A stretch of 60,654 nucleotides of DNA from a virus. Of this stretch, positions 24,248-33,735 are shown one piece after another; the stretch's first letter is position 1, and every line of letters starts with the position of its first letter. Below the pieces are notes generated by a model. It was not told where the DNA came from. It searched no databases and saw only the letters and a program-made list of their open reading frames with translations. The translations under genes were made by a program, and so were the position numbers. The DNA lies in the IMG/VR virus record IMGVR_UViG_3300046777_001314, positions 1 through 60,654 of that record; one strand, given 5' to 3'.

Positions 24248-24850
24248 ATGACTACTAGTTTAAATGTACTTTCTGGATCTGCATATCCTCCACTATTTAT
24301 TAATCAATATGTTATTGATCAATTAAAGAAGTTTACAAGAACAGAAAAAGGTTCAAACGGAGATTTTATAGAGGTACCTCTTTATAGTAAAGTACCTGGA
24401 AAAATAGATCCCATTGTTCCAGTACAGGCAACCAATATTGATGATTTATATTCAGAAATAACAGTAACTGATAACCCATTTTTAATTGCTTATGATAGGC
24501 TTATTAGATATAATCAAGAAACAGCATATTGGTCTAAAAGAGAGCAACTTGTTTATACTATCCACTCAACTGATAGCGAAAAGGGATTTGACATTTCAAG
24601 AGTAATTGTTGAGACCCTAGATAGAGAAGATGCTGCAGCCCAAGACGTAAATGCTTGGATAGCCCAAAATGATATTTTTGATAAGTTTGGAAGGCCTATT
24701 TCTTGTAATGTATTTTTTCATAATTTTAGGGTTTTTCAGATTGATGAAACCAGAGACATTGTTGAACTGGGCTCAGTCAAATTCAACTGGAGGGGCAAGA
24801 TAATAATTGAGTACGACTATCATGCCAACACCTCCTCTTCGTATAATTAA
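24248..24850 (+). CDS. Putative tail terminator / completion protein
   Basis: A 200-residue protein located immediately before the tail-tube gene. SAYPPLFINQYVIDQL and LVYTIHSTDSEKGFDISRVIVETLDREDAAAQDVN fit the alpha/beta pattern of tail terminators that cap the tube (a helix pairing with strands). The end has VELGSVKFNWRGKIIIEYDY. Only context and general pattern support the name. Confidence 0.5.
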   Translation: MTTSLNVLSGSAYPPLFINQYVIDQLKKFTRTEKGSNGDFIEVPLYSKVPGKIDPIVPVQATNIDDLYSEITVTDNPFLIAYDRLIRYNQETAYWSKREQLVYTIHSTDSEKGFDISRVIVETLDREDAAAQDVNAWIAQNDIFDKFGRPISCNVFFHNFRVFQIDETRDIVELGSVKFNWRGKIIIEYDYHANTSSSYN

Positions 24851-24856
24851 AAATGC

Positions 24857-24865
24857 TGTTATACT
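24857..24865 (+). promoter_or_regulatory. Extended -10 promoter TGTTATACT for the tail-tube gene
   Basis: Lies 62 bases before ATG 24928, leaving a leader of about 55 bases with GAGGTG as ribosome site. This is one of the longer leaders in the window. Confidence 0.7.
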
Positions 24866-24927
24866 GATATCTGAGGAAACACAGCGCCAAAAACTTAATA
24901 ACCCTATTTAGAAAAAGAGGTGAAAAT

Positions 24928-25566
24928 ATGGCTAACTATAGTCGTGGTACATCAACCAACATCATCGTTGGTGCAGCAGCACTTTTTGTTGCAGATACAA
25001 CTCTTGATGCAGCAAGCCTTACAGCGTTTGAAAATACAAAGTCTTTTAAGGATACCCTTACAAATGATGCAGATTATACAAACGTAGGCTACACAATGAA
25101 CGGCCTTGAATTGCAGTTCCAACCAGATTTCGGTGAAGTCCAGGTAGACCAGATTCTTGACGTTGCAAAACTTTACAAGCAGGGAATGCAGGTTAACCTT
25201 GCAACTGCTTTCGCTGAAGCAACACTTGAGAATCTTCTTCTTGCACTTGCATACAGCGATTCAAAACTAACAGGTGATAAGGCCACATCAAGTGGTCGTG
25301 CACTTGATCTTTCAGCAGGTGACATTGGAGAATGTCCAGTTGAACGTGGAATCGTTGCAATCGGTCCAGGAACTGGTGATTGCGTTGATTCAGCAACAGT
25401 AGAACGTGTATACACAGCATACCGTGCACTTTCAATTGAAAATGTTACAGTATCTGCAAAGCGTAACGAGGCTTCAATGTTTGAAGTTTCATTCCGCCTT
25501 CTTCCAGAAGACGTTTCAGGCTCATACGGTAAGATCGTAGATCGTACCTTTACACCTGCTTCATAA
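24928..25566 (+). CDS. Major tail tube protein
   Basis: A 212-residue protein preceded by a promoter and strong ribosome site and followed by a terminator, as expected for an abundant subunit. GLELQFQPDFGEVQVDQ, LENLLLALAYSD, and VERVYTAYRALSIENVTVSAKRNEAS with EVSFRLLPED near the end fit siphovirus tail-tube proteins. Codon choice is more G+C-rich than in nearby genes, consistent with high expression. It stacks as hexameric rings around the tape measure. Confidence 0.8.
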   Translation: MANYSRGTSTNIIVGAAALFVADTTLDAASLTAFENTKSFKDTLTNDADYTNVGYTMNGLELQFQPDFGEVQVDQILDVAKLYKQGMQVNLATAFAEATLENLLLALAYSDSKLTGDKATSSGRALDLSAGDIGECPVERGIVAIGPGTGDCVDSATVERVYTAYRALSIENVTVSAKRNEASMFEVSFRLLPEDVSGSYGKIVDRTFTPAS

Positions 25567-25588
25567 TTTAATAAGATATACGACTTAG

Positions 25589-25624
25589 CCCACTACGTAA
25601 AAGGTAGTGGGTTTAGTTGTTTTT
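25589..25624 (+). terminator. Rho-independent terminator after the tail-tube gene
   Basis: CCCACTAC (25589-25596) pairs with GTAGTGGG (25604-25611) over a 7-base loop, followed by TTTAGTTGTTTTT. The next promoter box begins 2 bases later. Confidence 0.88.
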
Positions 25625-25625
25625 A

Positions 25626-25634
25626 TGGTAGAAT
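25626..25634 (+). promoter_or_regulatory. Extended -10 promoter TGGTAGAAT, near-leaderless
   Basis: One mismatch from the consensus. It lies between the terminator and ATG 25643, which is 9 bases beyond the box. The earlier in-frame GTG at 25607 falls inside the terminator stem and is rejected as a start. Confidence 0.6.
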
Positions 25635-25642
25635 TAAAAGAT

Positions 25643-26353
25643 ATGGCTACAACAGTTTATAATAATAAAGTTATTAATCTTATTGATGGCACAGAAATAG
25701 ATGCTATCCCATTAAAGATAAAGTATCTTCGTGAATTCATGGAGGCATTTGAGCATATTAAAAATGCTAAAAATGACGATGATGCTATACAGTTATTGTG
25801 TGAGTGTGCAAGAATATCTATGAAACAATACTATCCTAAAATCTCAAAAACAATTGAAGATGTTCAAGACAACCTTGACTTACCCACAATATATGCAATA
25901 CTTGATATATCTGCTGGCATAAAAATAGATAAAAATTCAGAAGAATCAGTAAAAAATCAGGCCACAGAAAGCGGTATGACCTGGGATGAACTAGATTTAG
26001 CAAAACTAGAATCAGAGGTATTTTTGCTGGGTATATGGAAAGATTATCATGAACTAGAATTATCTTTATCTATGCCAGAATTGCTGGCGACCCTAGCAAG
26101 CAAAAGAGAATTAGATTATGAAGAAAAGAAATTTTTAGCAGCAATACAGGGTGTTGATCTAGACGCAGAAAATGGAAGTGGAAAAGGTCAAAAAGAATGG
26201 GAAGATATGAAGGCTAGAGTATTTAGCCGTGGTGCCACATCTGACAGTAATGATGTTCTTGCATTGCAAGGTGTTAATGCACAAAAAGCAGGGTTTGGTA
26301 TTGGTTTTGGTCTTGATTATGAAGACGTTAGAGACCCCTCTGCTATGCTATAA
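25643..26353 (+). CDS. Long tail-assembly chaperone (fused G-T-like form)
   Basis: A 236-residue protein. The start at 25643 aligns with that of the next gene (MATTVYNNKVINLIDGTEI against MATKVHESNKLTLIDGTEI). Residues 1-105 are the paralogous G-like part (PLKIKYLREFMEAFEHI, LDLPTIYAILDISAGI). Residues about 110-236 are a T-like part absent from the neighbour: DELDLAKLESEVFLLG, HELELSLSMPELLATL, REldyEEKKFLAAIQGV-type helices. Tail chaperones bind the tape measure before tube assembly. The usual phages make this long form by a frameshift; here it is one uninterrupted gene. Confidence 0.75.
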   Translation: MATTVYNNKVINLIDGTEIDAIPLKIKYLREFMEAFEHIKNAKNDDDAIQLLCECARISMKQYYPKISKTIEDVQDNLDLPTIYAILDISAGIKIDKNSEESVKNQATESGMTWDELDLAKLESEVFLLGIWKDYHELELSLSMPELLATLASKRELDYEEKKFLAAIQGVDLDAENGSGKGQKEWEDMKARVFSRGATSDSNDVLALQGVNAQKAGFGIGFGLDYEDVRDPSAML

Positions 26354-26354
26354 T
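26346..26354 (+). promoter_or_regulatory. Extended -10 promoter TGCTATAAT
   Basis: Overlaps the stop codon (26351-26353) of the long chaperone and lies 27 bases before ATG 26382, with AGGAGG between. Confidence 0.72.
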
Positions 26355-26381
26355 TAACTAAGCCTATATAGGAGGAAATTA

Positions 26382-26702
26382 ATGGCAACAAAGGTACATG
26401 AGAGCAACAAACTTACTCTCATTGATGGGACAGAGATTGAGGTAAGACCTCTTAAGATTTCTCTTCTTCGCCCATTTATGAAGAAGTTTGAGGGCGTAGC
26501 AGCGGTGGCAGATAACAATGAAAAGTCAATGACTCTTCTGGTTGAATGCGTACAAATTGCTATGGAGCAGTATAAGCCAGAATTGGCAAAAGACTTAGAT
26601 GCATTGGAAGAACTTCTTGACCTTCCAACTGTCTATAAGATTGTTGAAGCAGCATCAGGTATTGAACTTGGGTCTGTAGCAAACGTTCTTGCATCTGAAT
26701 AA
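26382..26702 (+). CDS. Short tail-assembly chaperone (G-like form)
   Basis: A 106-residue protein homologous to the first ~105 residues of the preceding gene: LIDGTEIEVRPLKISLLRPFM against LIDGTEIDAIPLKIKYLREFM, and LDLPTVYKIVEAASGI against LDLPTIYAILDISAGI. It stops at 26702, and the tape-measure gene starts 22 bases later, so there is no room for a frameshifted T extension. I saw no slippery heptamer at its end. It has a separate promoter and strong ribosome site, which could set a higher dose than the long form, as in the lambda G:GT ratio. Confidence 0.78.
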   Translation: MATKVHESNKLTLIDGTEIEVRPLKISLLRPFMKKFEGVAAVADNNEKSMTLLVECVQIAMEQYKPELAKDLDALEELLDLPTVYKIVEAASGIELGSVANVLASE

Positions 26703-26724
26703 TAAAACTTAAAAGAGGTGATGC

Positions 26725-29700
26725 ATGGCTGATGTAAATGCTAATATTGGCGTAAATATTGATACGTCTGAAGCATTGGCCCAACTTAAGAGCCTTCAAC
26801 GTCAGATCTCGCAGTTTCACTCTTCAATCGCTAAATCTAGCGAAGCAGCAGCACTTGCACAGAGGGATCTGCAGAGAAATTTTCTCAATAGCGTAAATGC
26901 TCTTGGGGCTTTCTCTGCAGAACTCCGCACTGTAAAAACAACATCTGAATCTTTTACTACTTCTCTTGAGAAGAATAAGTTCTCAATGCGAGAATACTTC
27001 CGTTATGCGGGAGCATCTACAAAAACATTTGGTCGTTTATTTAGATCAGAGTATGACACAATTGCCAAGGTAGCAGAAGATCGTGTCAAGACACTTCAGA
27101 CTCAATACATTAAGATGGGCAGAGATGCCTCTGGAGCAATGAAGGCAATTGCTATTAGACCAGATCAACTTGATATGGGAAGTTATTCCACACAGGTTCA
27201 AATTGCTGCACAAAAACAGGCATTATTTAATCAATTAATGAAACAAGGTTCCACAAACCTTTTGAATTTTGGTAAGAATACACAATGGGCTGGCCGTCAG
27301 TTGATGGTAGGTTTTACACTTCCACTTATGGCAGTTGGTTCTGTTGCTTCAAAAACATTTATGGAAATGGAAGCACAAGCGCTTAAGTTTAAAAAGGTAT
27401 ATGGAGATTTATTTACTCCGCAAGCAGAAACAGATCAAGCATTAGCAGACATACAGGCTCTTGGAAGAGAGTTTACCAAGTATGGTATTGCTGTATCTGA
27501 AACAGTTGGATTAGCAGCAGACGCTGCTGCAGCAGGTTTTAGTGGCATAGATTTACAGCGTCAAACAACCGAAGCAACAAGACTTTCTGTACTTGGACAA
27601 ATTGATAATCAGCAGGCGCTTCAGACCACAATTTCTTTGCAGAATGCATTTGCTATTTCTAGCGATAAACTTGCAGATAGCATTAACTTCCTTAACGCAG
27701 TTGAAAACCAGACCGTAACATCTCTTGATGATATCACTGTTGCAATTCCAAAGGTTGCACCAGTTATTCAACAACTTGGTGGAGATGTTAAAGACTTAGC
27801 ATTCTTCCTTACAGCAATGAAAGAGGGCGGAGTCAATGCGTCAGAAGGCGCTAACGCACTAAAGTCTGGTCTTGCATCATTAATTAACCCAACTAACTCA
27901 GCACGTAAGATGCTTAAGGGAATGAACATTGATATTGATGCTATAGTCAATAATAATAAGGGTGATCTTAAAGCAACTGTGATTGGATTTGCTCAAGCAC
28001 TTGATACACTTGCACCTCTTGCAAGAGCAAGAGCAATTGAAACAATGTTTGGTAAGTTCCAGTTTGCTCGTCTTTCAACCTTGTTCCAAAATGTTACAAA
28101 AGATGGAACACAGGCATCCAGAGTTCTTCAGTTGGCTGGTTCTTCAGTAGAAGATCTTGCTGCTTTGTCAGAAAAAGAATTAGGAATGACTGCTGATTCA
28201 GCAATGAATAAGTTTAGAAAAGCAGTTGAAGATCTTAAATTTGCAATCATTCCAGTTGGAGAAGCATTCTTAAAAACAATAACACCAATCATTGATGCAG
28301 TAACAAACATTGCAGAAAAATTCTCTAATCTTTCTGATGGAACAAAAAAGGCAATAACAGTAATGGTTACTGTGGTTGGTGGCCTTGGACCAGTATTACT
28401 TATGACATTTGGTTTGCTTGCTAACGGCGTAGCAAATATTATTAAACTTTTTGTTACACTACGCACTGGATATCAAAAATTAACTGGGCAATCAAAAAAT
28501 CTTGGTGAACAAACTCAGTACATGACAATGGAGCAGTTGGACGCTGCAGCAGCAGCACACTCTCTTAATCAAGCACACGCAACTCTTACACAACAATTTA
28601 CTGTAGAAGCATCAGCAGTAGAGGCACTTAGAAGAGCATATGAGGGAGCAATTGCAGCAGGAGCAAGATTTGCTTCAATAAACCCTGGAATGATGATGCC
28701 TCCAAAGAAGATGGCAGATGGTGGCCTTGTTGTTGGTCCAGGGACAGGAACATCAGATTCTGTTCCTACCATGCTTTCAAACGGTGAGTCTGTAATACCA
28801 GCGGACAAAACTAAAAAATATGGTGGACTAATTCGTGGAATTATTGCTGGAAATATTCCAGGATTTGCTCGTGGAGTTGTTAACTTTGGCGGTAGAGATT
28901 TTAATATTCCAATGTCATCAAGAACAACACAAGGAGCAATTGAGGGTGTTCTTGCTAGATTTAGTAAAGACATAGAGGGTCTTTCGCTTGCACTTGATGC
29001 ACTAGAAGCAAATGCACAACAACTTGGAATGTCTTTCCAAGAAATGAAGGCAGATGACCTAAAGACATTTTTAGATGAATTTGGTGTTGCAAGAAATAGA
29101 GCAAAGGGAACCTCATCATCTGGAGGATTTGTATTTGCACATGCACAAGAACGTGGCTCAGATATAAGAGATATTCAGGAACTAGAAAGATTAGTAAGTC
29201 TAGCATCCGATACAACTAAGGGTATTGGTAAGTATCTTAAGGCATCACTAGAGGCACTAAAGGCTGGAGAAGCAGCAAAGATACAGTTAGCAGCAGCAGA
29301 AAAAGAGCAAGCATCTCTTATAGAAAGACTAAATAGTGCTAAGACTGATGCAGAAAAATCAGCAATACAGTCTCAACTTGCAGCGATAGAAGAAACTAAG
29401 TCTTTGGCTCTAGGAATTATAAAAGCAGCAGATGCTGCAAAGGTTTATACTCTTAGTAACTTTGGATTTGTTCTTCCAGAAGAAGCAAATAAAGGCAAGA
29501 TGGCTCCAAAAAATGTTGCAGAACAATTTACTGGAGACAACGTATCAAGAACAATGGCTCCTATTTATGCAGAATATGCAAGAAAGTTAGGAATGTCTCT
29601 TGACCAGGCACTAGCAGATCCTTCTATTGCTGCACAAATGCATGCTGATATGGCGCAATTTGGTCAATTAATTTCTAATGAAATTGGAACCGTCACAACA

Positions 29701-32700
29701 GAGTTTTTATCTGATCCAGATTTTTATGCTGCTGTTGAAAGAGCAAGGCAGGGATTGGCTGGAGTAGTTTCTGATGTATTAATTGATGCTGTTAATGATC
29801 TCAAGAGAACCTCAACTGTAGTAACTCAAGGTGGTGCAGTTAATAGAGGAGCAGAAGGACAAAGAATTGGTGTTGCTCAAAAAGAAACAGCCCTGCGTGA
29901 TTATTTGGGTGTTGCCCAAGGTGGTAGTTCTTATAGAGATATTGGAACTGCTGGATATGTCGCAATAGGAGAAACAATTGGATCTACAACAGTAGCAGGG
30001 GTTGCAAGAGGTGCAGGAACAGCGTCTCCATCAAAGAAAACAATTCCAGTTGGAGAAGATATTGTTCGTGGTGTTGAGGTTGGAATGGGCCAGGAAGCAC
30101 CAATGGCTGTAAAGGTTGCAGAACAAGTAGCAAACGATATTGTTGCTGGAGCACAACGTGGAGCAAGAACAACTGGAAACATAACACCAGGAGCACCAAC
30201 AACAATTGAAAAAACTAAAGATGGAAAAACTATCTCTGTAATTCAAAAAAATGTTGCAGAGCAAAGAATTGCAGGTAGGGCAGTAGAAGCATCAGAAAAA
30301 CTTGCTAAGATGAATAGTGCAGTGATGGGGGCATCATTTGCTCTTACTGGCGTTGCGGGCGTTGCTCAAATGTTTGGCGGTACTATTGGAAAACTTTCAA
30401 ATATAGTATTCAGCCTATCTGGAGTGTTATTTGCATTAATGTCAGTAACACAAGCATTGACTCAAACACAAGCACTAAAACTAGCCGTAGATAGAGCATC
30501 CCTTATTGCTGGAAGAATGCAAGGTTTAGGAAAAACTGCAGAAGGAGCACAGATAGGCGGAAAGATTTCATCCCTATTTACAAAGGGTGGAGGCTTCGTT
30601 GGTTTCATGAAAAATATTGTTACCGCTGGAAAGTTTGCATTAAGGTTTGCTGGCGGAATAGGCTTGGCAATTACCGTAATATCCTCAGCAATTGCAGCAT
30701 TCCAATTTTGGAAGAAAAAGAATGAAGAAGCAAGGGTTGCTATTGAAGGACTTGGTGACGCAGCACTTCTTTCTACAGAAAAAGTTAAAACACTTGGTGA
30801 TTTTTTTGGAGTTAAGACACAAACAACAAGACTTGAAAGAACAGGTGCACAACTTGTACTTGACCAGCAAACAAGATCTAAGGTTGATGAATTAAGAGGT
30901 TCAGAAGGTTTTAAGAAGAATTTTAAAAATGATATTAATGCATTAAAAGGTGCAACTGATGGCCAGGCAGAACTTATATTTAAATCTTTAGCAATTCAGT
31001 TAAAGGGTAAAGGTTTTGCAAAAGAAAACATTGATACCATAATAAAAGCATTACAAGAAGAATCTGGAAAAGCAAATGTTAAGATTGATTTTGACAAAAT
31101 AGATTTATCAACTAAAGAAGGACAAAAAGATCTTCAAAAAACTGCATTAAAACTTGGCAATTCATTTGGAAAACAATTTGGTGTTGGATATTCAGAACAA
31201 ACAAAAACTGCAATAAATGCCTCAACTGGACAAGTTGTTACATGGACAGAACAAAAACTAACAAAAGGATTACAAAAAAATCTATCGTTAGTATCAAAAT
31301 CATTTGCTGGAATGATTAATGGACTTTCTGGACAACTTGAAAATGGAAGTATTACTGCACAAAAATTTAATCAATCTTTTGATACTATATCAACAACTAT
31401 AGAAAAAATGCCAAAGCCACAGGCTTTGCTTTTAATGGATAATATTATTAAAAGTATGCCTGGACCACTTGCTAAGTCAGCACTTGGAATTAAAAATGTG
31501 GCAGATCAAATGCTTATTGCTAAGGCTGCTGCTCTTGGAATTGCTACAATTACTCCAGCAATGATTAAGGCACTTCAAACTGCTGCAACAAGCACAGATG
31601 CTCGTGCTGGATTGGCTGCTTCAAGAGTTAGAGCAAAAATTAAAGAAGATATGAAGGCAATACAAGAAGTTATGGCTCTTGTATCAGGAAACAATAAGCC
31701 TGAAGGAACAAACGAAGGCACTGGAGAAAAAAGCAAACTCCAACTTGCTATTGAGCAATTACAAAAACAAAGATCAGAACTTCAAAATACAGCAAAAGCA
31801 TATTCTTTATTAACAAAGGCTGGATTAGATGCTGCTGTTGCAATGGAGTATGCAAAAGATCCTGTAATTGCACTAGGACTTGCAACTAAAGGTCTTAGCA
31901 TTGATCAGGTTAAAAAATTAGCGGAAATAATGAAGGATATTGAAAAATCTGCATCAAGTCAAGCAATCAAAGAATTTTTCCTTAATGTTAATAAAGAAAA
32001 CAAAATTAAGGAAAGTCTTTCTGGTGTTGCCTCTACAATTTCACAAATGGGTGGAAGCCTAGAAGACATTAATAATATTTTGGGTAACCCTGAACTTGCA
32101 TCTTATTTATTAGACCCACTGCTTACATCAGAACAAAGTGCAGAAAGAATTAAGAGATATCTTGACGGAATTAAAACTGGAAAAGAACTTGACCTAAAGA
32201 TTAAACTTTCTACCCCAGAAGGAGTTGCAGAGGCATTTTCTGATTTGTCTTCAAAAGCATCAGGTTATTTTGATATTCTTGAAAGAAGCATCCAGGATAG
32301 ATTTGCTGATCCAATTAAGGCTGCAGAAGTTGCAGCAGAAAAAGCAGCAGACGCAGTAAAGGCTATTCAGTTAGAAATTGACGGATTAACTAATCAATCT
32401 TCAATAATCCAAAGACAGATGGATATAACAATTAATAGACCGCTTGATCTTTTGCAACAAAGAAATGCAGTTCTCTCTGAAAATATGGCTCTTATTGATA
32501 ATGCTGCAGAAAAGGTTAATGCAAAATATGATGAACAAGCAAACGCTTTAGCAAAGATATCAGAAATTAATCAAGAAATTGCAAATCAACAAAAACAACA
32601 GATTGATCTTGCAAGCGCTATAACTTCTGGAGATATTGCAGCAGCAGCAAGAGCAGAACAAGAAATGAGAGCACAGGCTGCAGCAGCAGCAAGTGGTCGT

Positions 32701-33735
32701 GCTGGCGGAGTGCTTGATGTTGCAAGACAAAGAGAATTGGCTGGACTTACTGCAAATGGAATGACTGCAGAACAAATTAAGGCTGAACAGTATCAAATTG
32801 AAAGAAAAACATTTGCTCTTGAACAACAAAGACTTCCTTTGACACAAGCAATTCAGGCAATAGAAGATAAAATTTATTCAATTCAAAATGGTAAATTAGC
32901 AACAGCACAAAAAACTCAAGAAGAAGCAGACGCAGCACTCATCGCAAAGAAAAATGAATTGCAAGCAGAACTTAATGCAATTGATGTACAACGTACAAGA
33001 TGGAATCAAGCACAACTTGCTATTGATAATGCAAAGATTGCTGCAGGAGAGTTTGATGATGTTATCAATGCAACAAACGATAAAGTTGCAAAACTTGCTG
33101 ATATGTGGAAGAGTCTTAGCACATCTAAAAATATCAATATTGGCGGTAGTGCAGTAAATGATATGGTTAAGGCAGTTGTAGAGGAAACCAGTAAAACTGC
33201 AACAACCGCAGCAACAGATACTGCAAAAACAGCAGCAGAGGTTGTAAAGGGATTTGTACCAACTTTAGTTGGGCCAACAGCAAATCCAGGGGCAAAGGGC
33301 TTTATTGGTCCTGTTGCACCCAAAGCCACAACCTCAGCACCTTCCTCAAACTTTACCCCTACAGGACTTTCCAATAAACTAAGGGCCATGGGCGTTAGTC
33401 TCTTGTCTGGCGGTGGAATGGTTCCAAAGTATTTTGCTACTGGAGGTTATTCAATGGGAACAGATACTGTTCCAGCAATGCTTACCCCAGGAGAATTTGT
33501 TGTTAAAAGATTTGCAGTGGATAAGTTTGGTGTAAATAATCTCAAGGCAATTAATGATGGAACATTTACTCCAAAATCAACAGTTGCATCAGTAAACAAC
33601 AATTCCAATTCAGTGTATAATTATGGTATAAGTGTTAATGTTTCTAACTCTAATGCAAGTACTGATGATATTGCAAGAGCGGTAATAACACAAATTAGAA
33701 ATATTGATAATCAAAGAATTCGGGGACAAAGGTAA
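26725..33735 (+). CDS. Tail tape measure protein
   Basis: A 2336-residue protein, the largest here, directly after the chaperones. NTQWAGRQLMVGFTLPLMAVG and ISETVGLAADAAAAGFSG-like sequence near residues 190-270 is the TIGR01760-type tape-measure core. Hydrophobic segments occur near residues 540-580, 1195-1250 and 1300-1335. Long helical stretches fill the remainder. The motif SDSVPTMLSNGESVIP near 675 recurs as TDTVPAMLTPGEFVV near 2245. At about 0.15 nm per residue the tail would be near 350 nm (rule-of-thumb inference). No peptidase motif was recognised. It ends at a TAATG junction. Confidence 0.93.
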   Translation: MADVNANIGVNIDTSEALAQLKSLQRQISQFHSSIAKSSEAAALAQRDLQRNFLNSVNALGAFSAELRTVKTTSESFTTSLEKNKFSMREYFRYAGASTKTFGRLFRSEYDTIAKVAEDRVKTLQTQYIKMGRDASGAMKAIAIRPDQLDMGSYSTQVQIAAQKQALFNQLMKQGSTNLLNFGKNTQWAGRQLMVGFTLPLMAVGSVASKTFMEMEAQALKFKKVYGDLFTPQAETDQALADIQALGREFTKYGIAVSETVGLAADAAAAGFSGIDLQRQTTEATRLSVLGQIDNQQALQTTISLQNAFAISSDKLADSINFLNAVENQTVTSLDDITVAIPKVAPVIQQLGGDVKDLAFFLTAMKEGGVNASEGANALKSGLASLINPTNSARKMLKGMNIDIDAIVNNNKGDLKATVIGFAQALDTLAPLARARAIETMFGKFQFARLSTLFQNVTKDGTQASRVLQLAGSSVEDLAALSEKELGMTADSAMNKFRKAVEDLKFAIIPVGEAFLKTITPIIDAVTNIAEKFSNLSDGTKKAITVMVTVVGGLGPVLLMTFGLLANGVANIIKLFVTLRTGYQKLTGQSKNLGEQTQYMTMEQLDAAAAAHSLNQAHATLTQQFTVEASAVEALRRAYEGAIAAGARFASINPGMMMPPKKMADGGLVVGPGTGTSDSVPTMLSNGESVIPADKTKKYGGLIRGIIAGNIPGFARGVVNFGGRDFNIPMSSRTTQGAIEGVLARFSKDIEGLSLALDALEANAQQLGMSFQEMKADDLKTFLDEFGVARNRAKGTSSSGGFVFAHAQERGSDIRDIQELERLVSLASDTTKGIGKYLKASLEALKAGEAAKIQLAAAEKEQASLIERLNSAKTDAEKSAIQSQLAAIEETKSLALGIIKAADAAKVYTLSNFGFVLPEEANKGKMAPKNVAEQFTGDNVSRTMAPIYAEYARKLGMSLDQALADPSIAAQMHADMAQFGQLISNEIGTVTTEFLSDPDFYAAVERARQGLAGVVSDVLIDAVNDLKRTSTVVTQGGAVNRGAEGQRIGVAQKETALRDYLGVAQGGSSYRDIGTAGYVAIGETIGSTTVAGVARGAGTASPSKKTIPVGEDIVRGVEVGMGQEAPMAVKVAEQVANDIVAGAQRGARTTGNITPGAPTTIEKTKDGKTISVIQKNVAEQRIAGRAVEASEKLAKMNSAVMGASFALTGVAGVAQMFGGTIGKLSNIVFSLSGVLFALMSVTQALTQTQALKLAVDRASLIAGRMQGLGKTAEGAQIGGKISSLFTKGGGFVGFMKNIVTAGKFALRFAGGIGLAITVISSAIAAFQFWKKKNEEARVAIEGLGDAALLSTEKVKTLGDFFGVKTQTTRLERTGAQLVLDQQTRSKVDELRGSEGFKKNFKNDINALKGATDGQAELIFKSLAIQLKGKGFAKENIDTIIKALQEESGKANVKIDFDKIDLSTKEGQKDLQKTALKLGNSFGKQFGVGYSEQTKTAINASTGQVVTWTEQKLTKGLQKNLSLVSKSFAGMINGLSGQLENGSITAQKFNQSFDTISTTIEKMPKPQALLLMDNIIKSMPGPLAKSALGIKNVADQMLIAKAAALGIATITPAMIKALQTAATSTDARAGLAASRVRAKIKEDMKAIQEVMALVSGNNKPEGTNEGTGEKSKLQLAIEQLQKQRSELQNTAKAYSLLTKAGLDAAVAMEYAKDPVIALGLATKGLSIDQVKKLAEIMKDIEKSASSQAIKEFFLNVNKENKIKESLSGVASTISQMGGSLEDINNILGNPELASYLLDPLLTSEQSAERIKRYLDGIKTGKELDLKIKLSTPEGVAEAFSDLSSKASGYFDILERSIQDRFADPIKAAEVAAEKAADAVKAIQLEIDGLTNQSSIIQRQMDITINRPLDLLQQRNAVLSENMALIDNAAEKVNAKYDEQANALAKISEINQEIANQQKQQIDLASAITSGDIAAAARAEQEMRAQAAAAASGRAGGVLDVARQRELAGLTANGMTAEQIKAEQYQIERKTFALEQQRLPLTQAIQAIEDKIYSIQNGKLATAQKTQEEADAALIAKKNELQAELNAIDVQRTRWNQAQLAIDNAKIAAGEFDDVINATNDKVAKLADMWKSLSTSKNINIGGSAVNDMVKAVVEETSKTATTAATDTAKTAAEVVKGFVPTLVGPTANPGAKGFIGPVAPKATTSAPSSNFTPTGLSNKLRAMGVSLLSGGGMVPKYFATGGYSMGTDTVPAMLTPGEFVVKRFAVDKFGVNNLKAINDGTFTPKSTVASVNNNSNSVYNYGISVNVSNSNASTDDIARAVITQIRNIDNQRIRGQR

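Noticed and set aside
25193-25435. Minus-strand open frames within the tail-tube gene and similar long reverse frames in the fibres and tape measure.
   Set aside because: They lack ribosome sites and plausible protein composition and arise from biased codon use of the + strand genes.
25607-25642. An N-terminal extension of the long chaperone from GTG 25607.
   Set aside because: This start lies in the terminator stem, and the ATG at 25643 aligns with that of its paralogue.
26382-26724. A programmed frameshift in the short tail chaperone.
   Set aside because: No slippery heptamer is visible near the stop and the tape-measure start is 22 bases away, leaving no downstream frame to enter.
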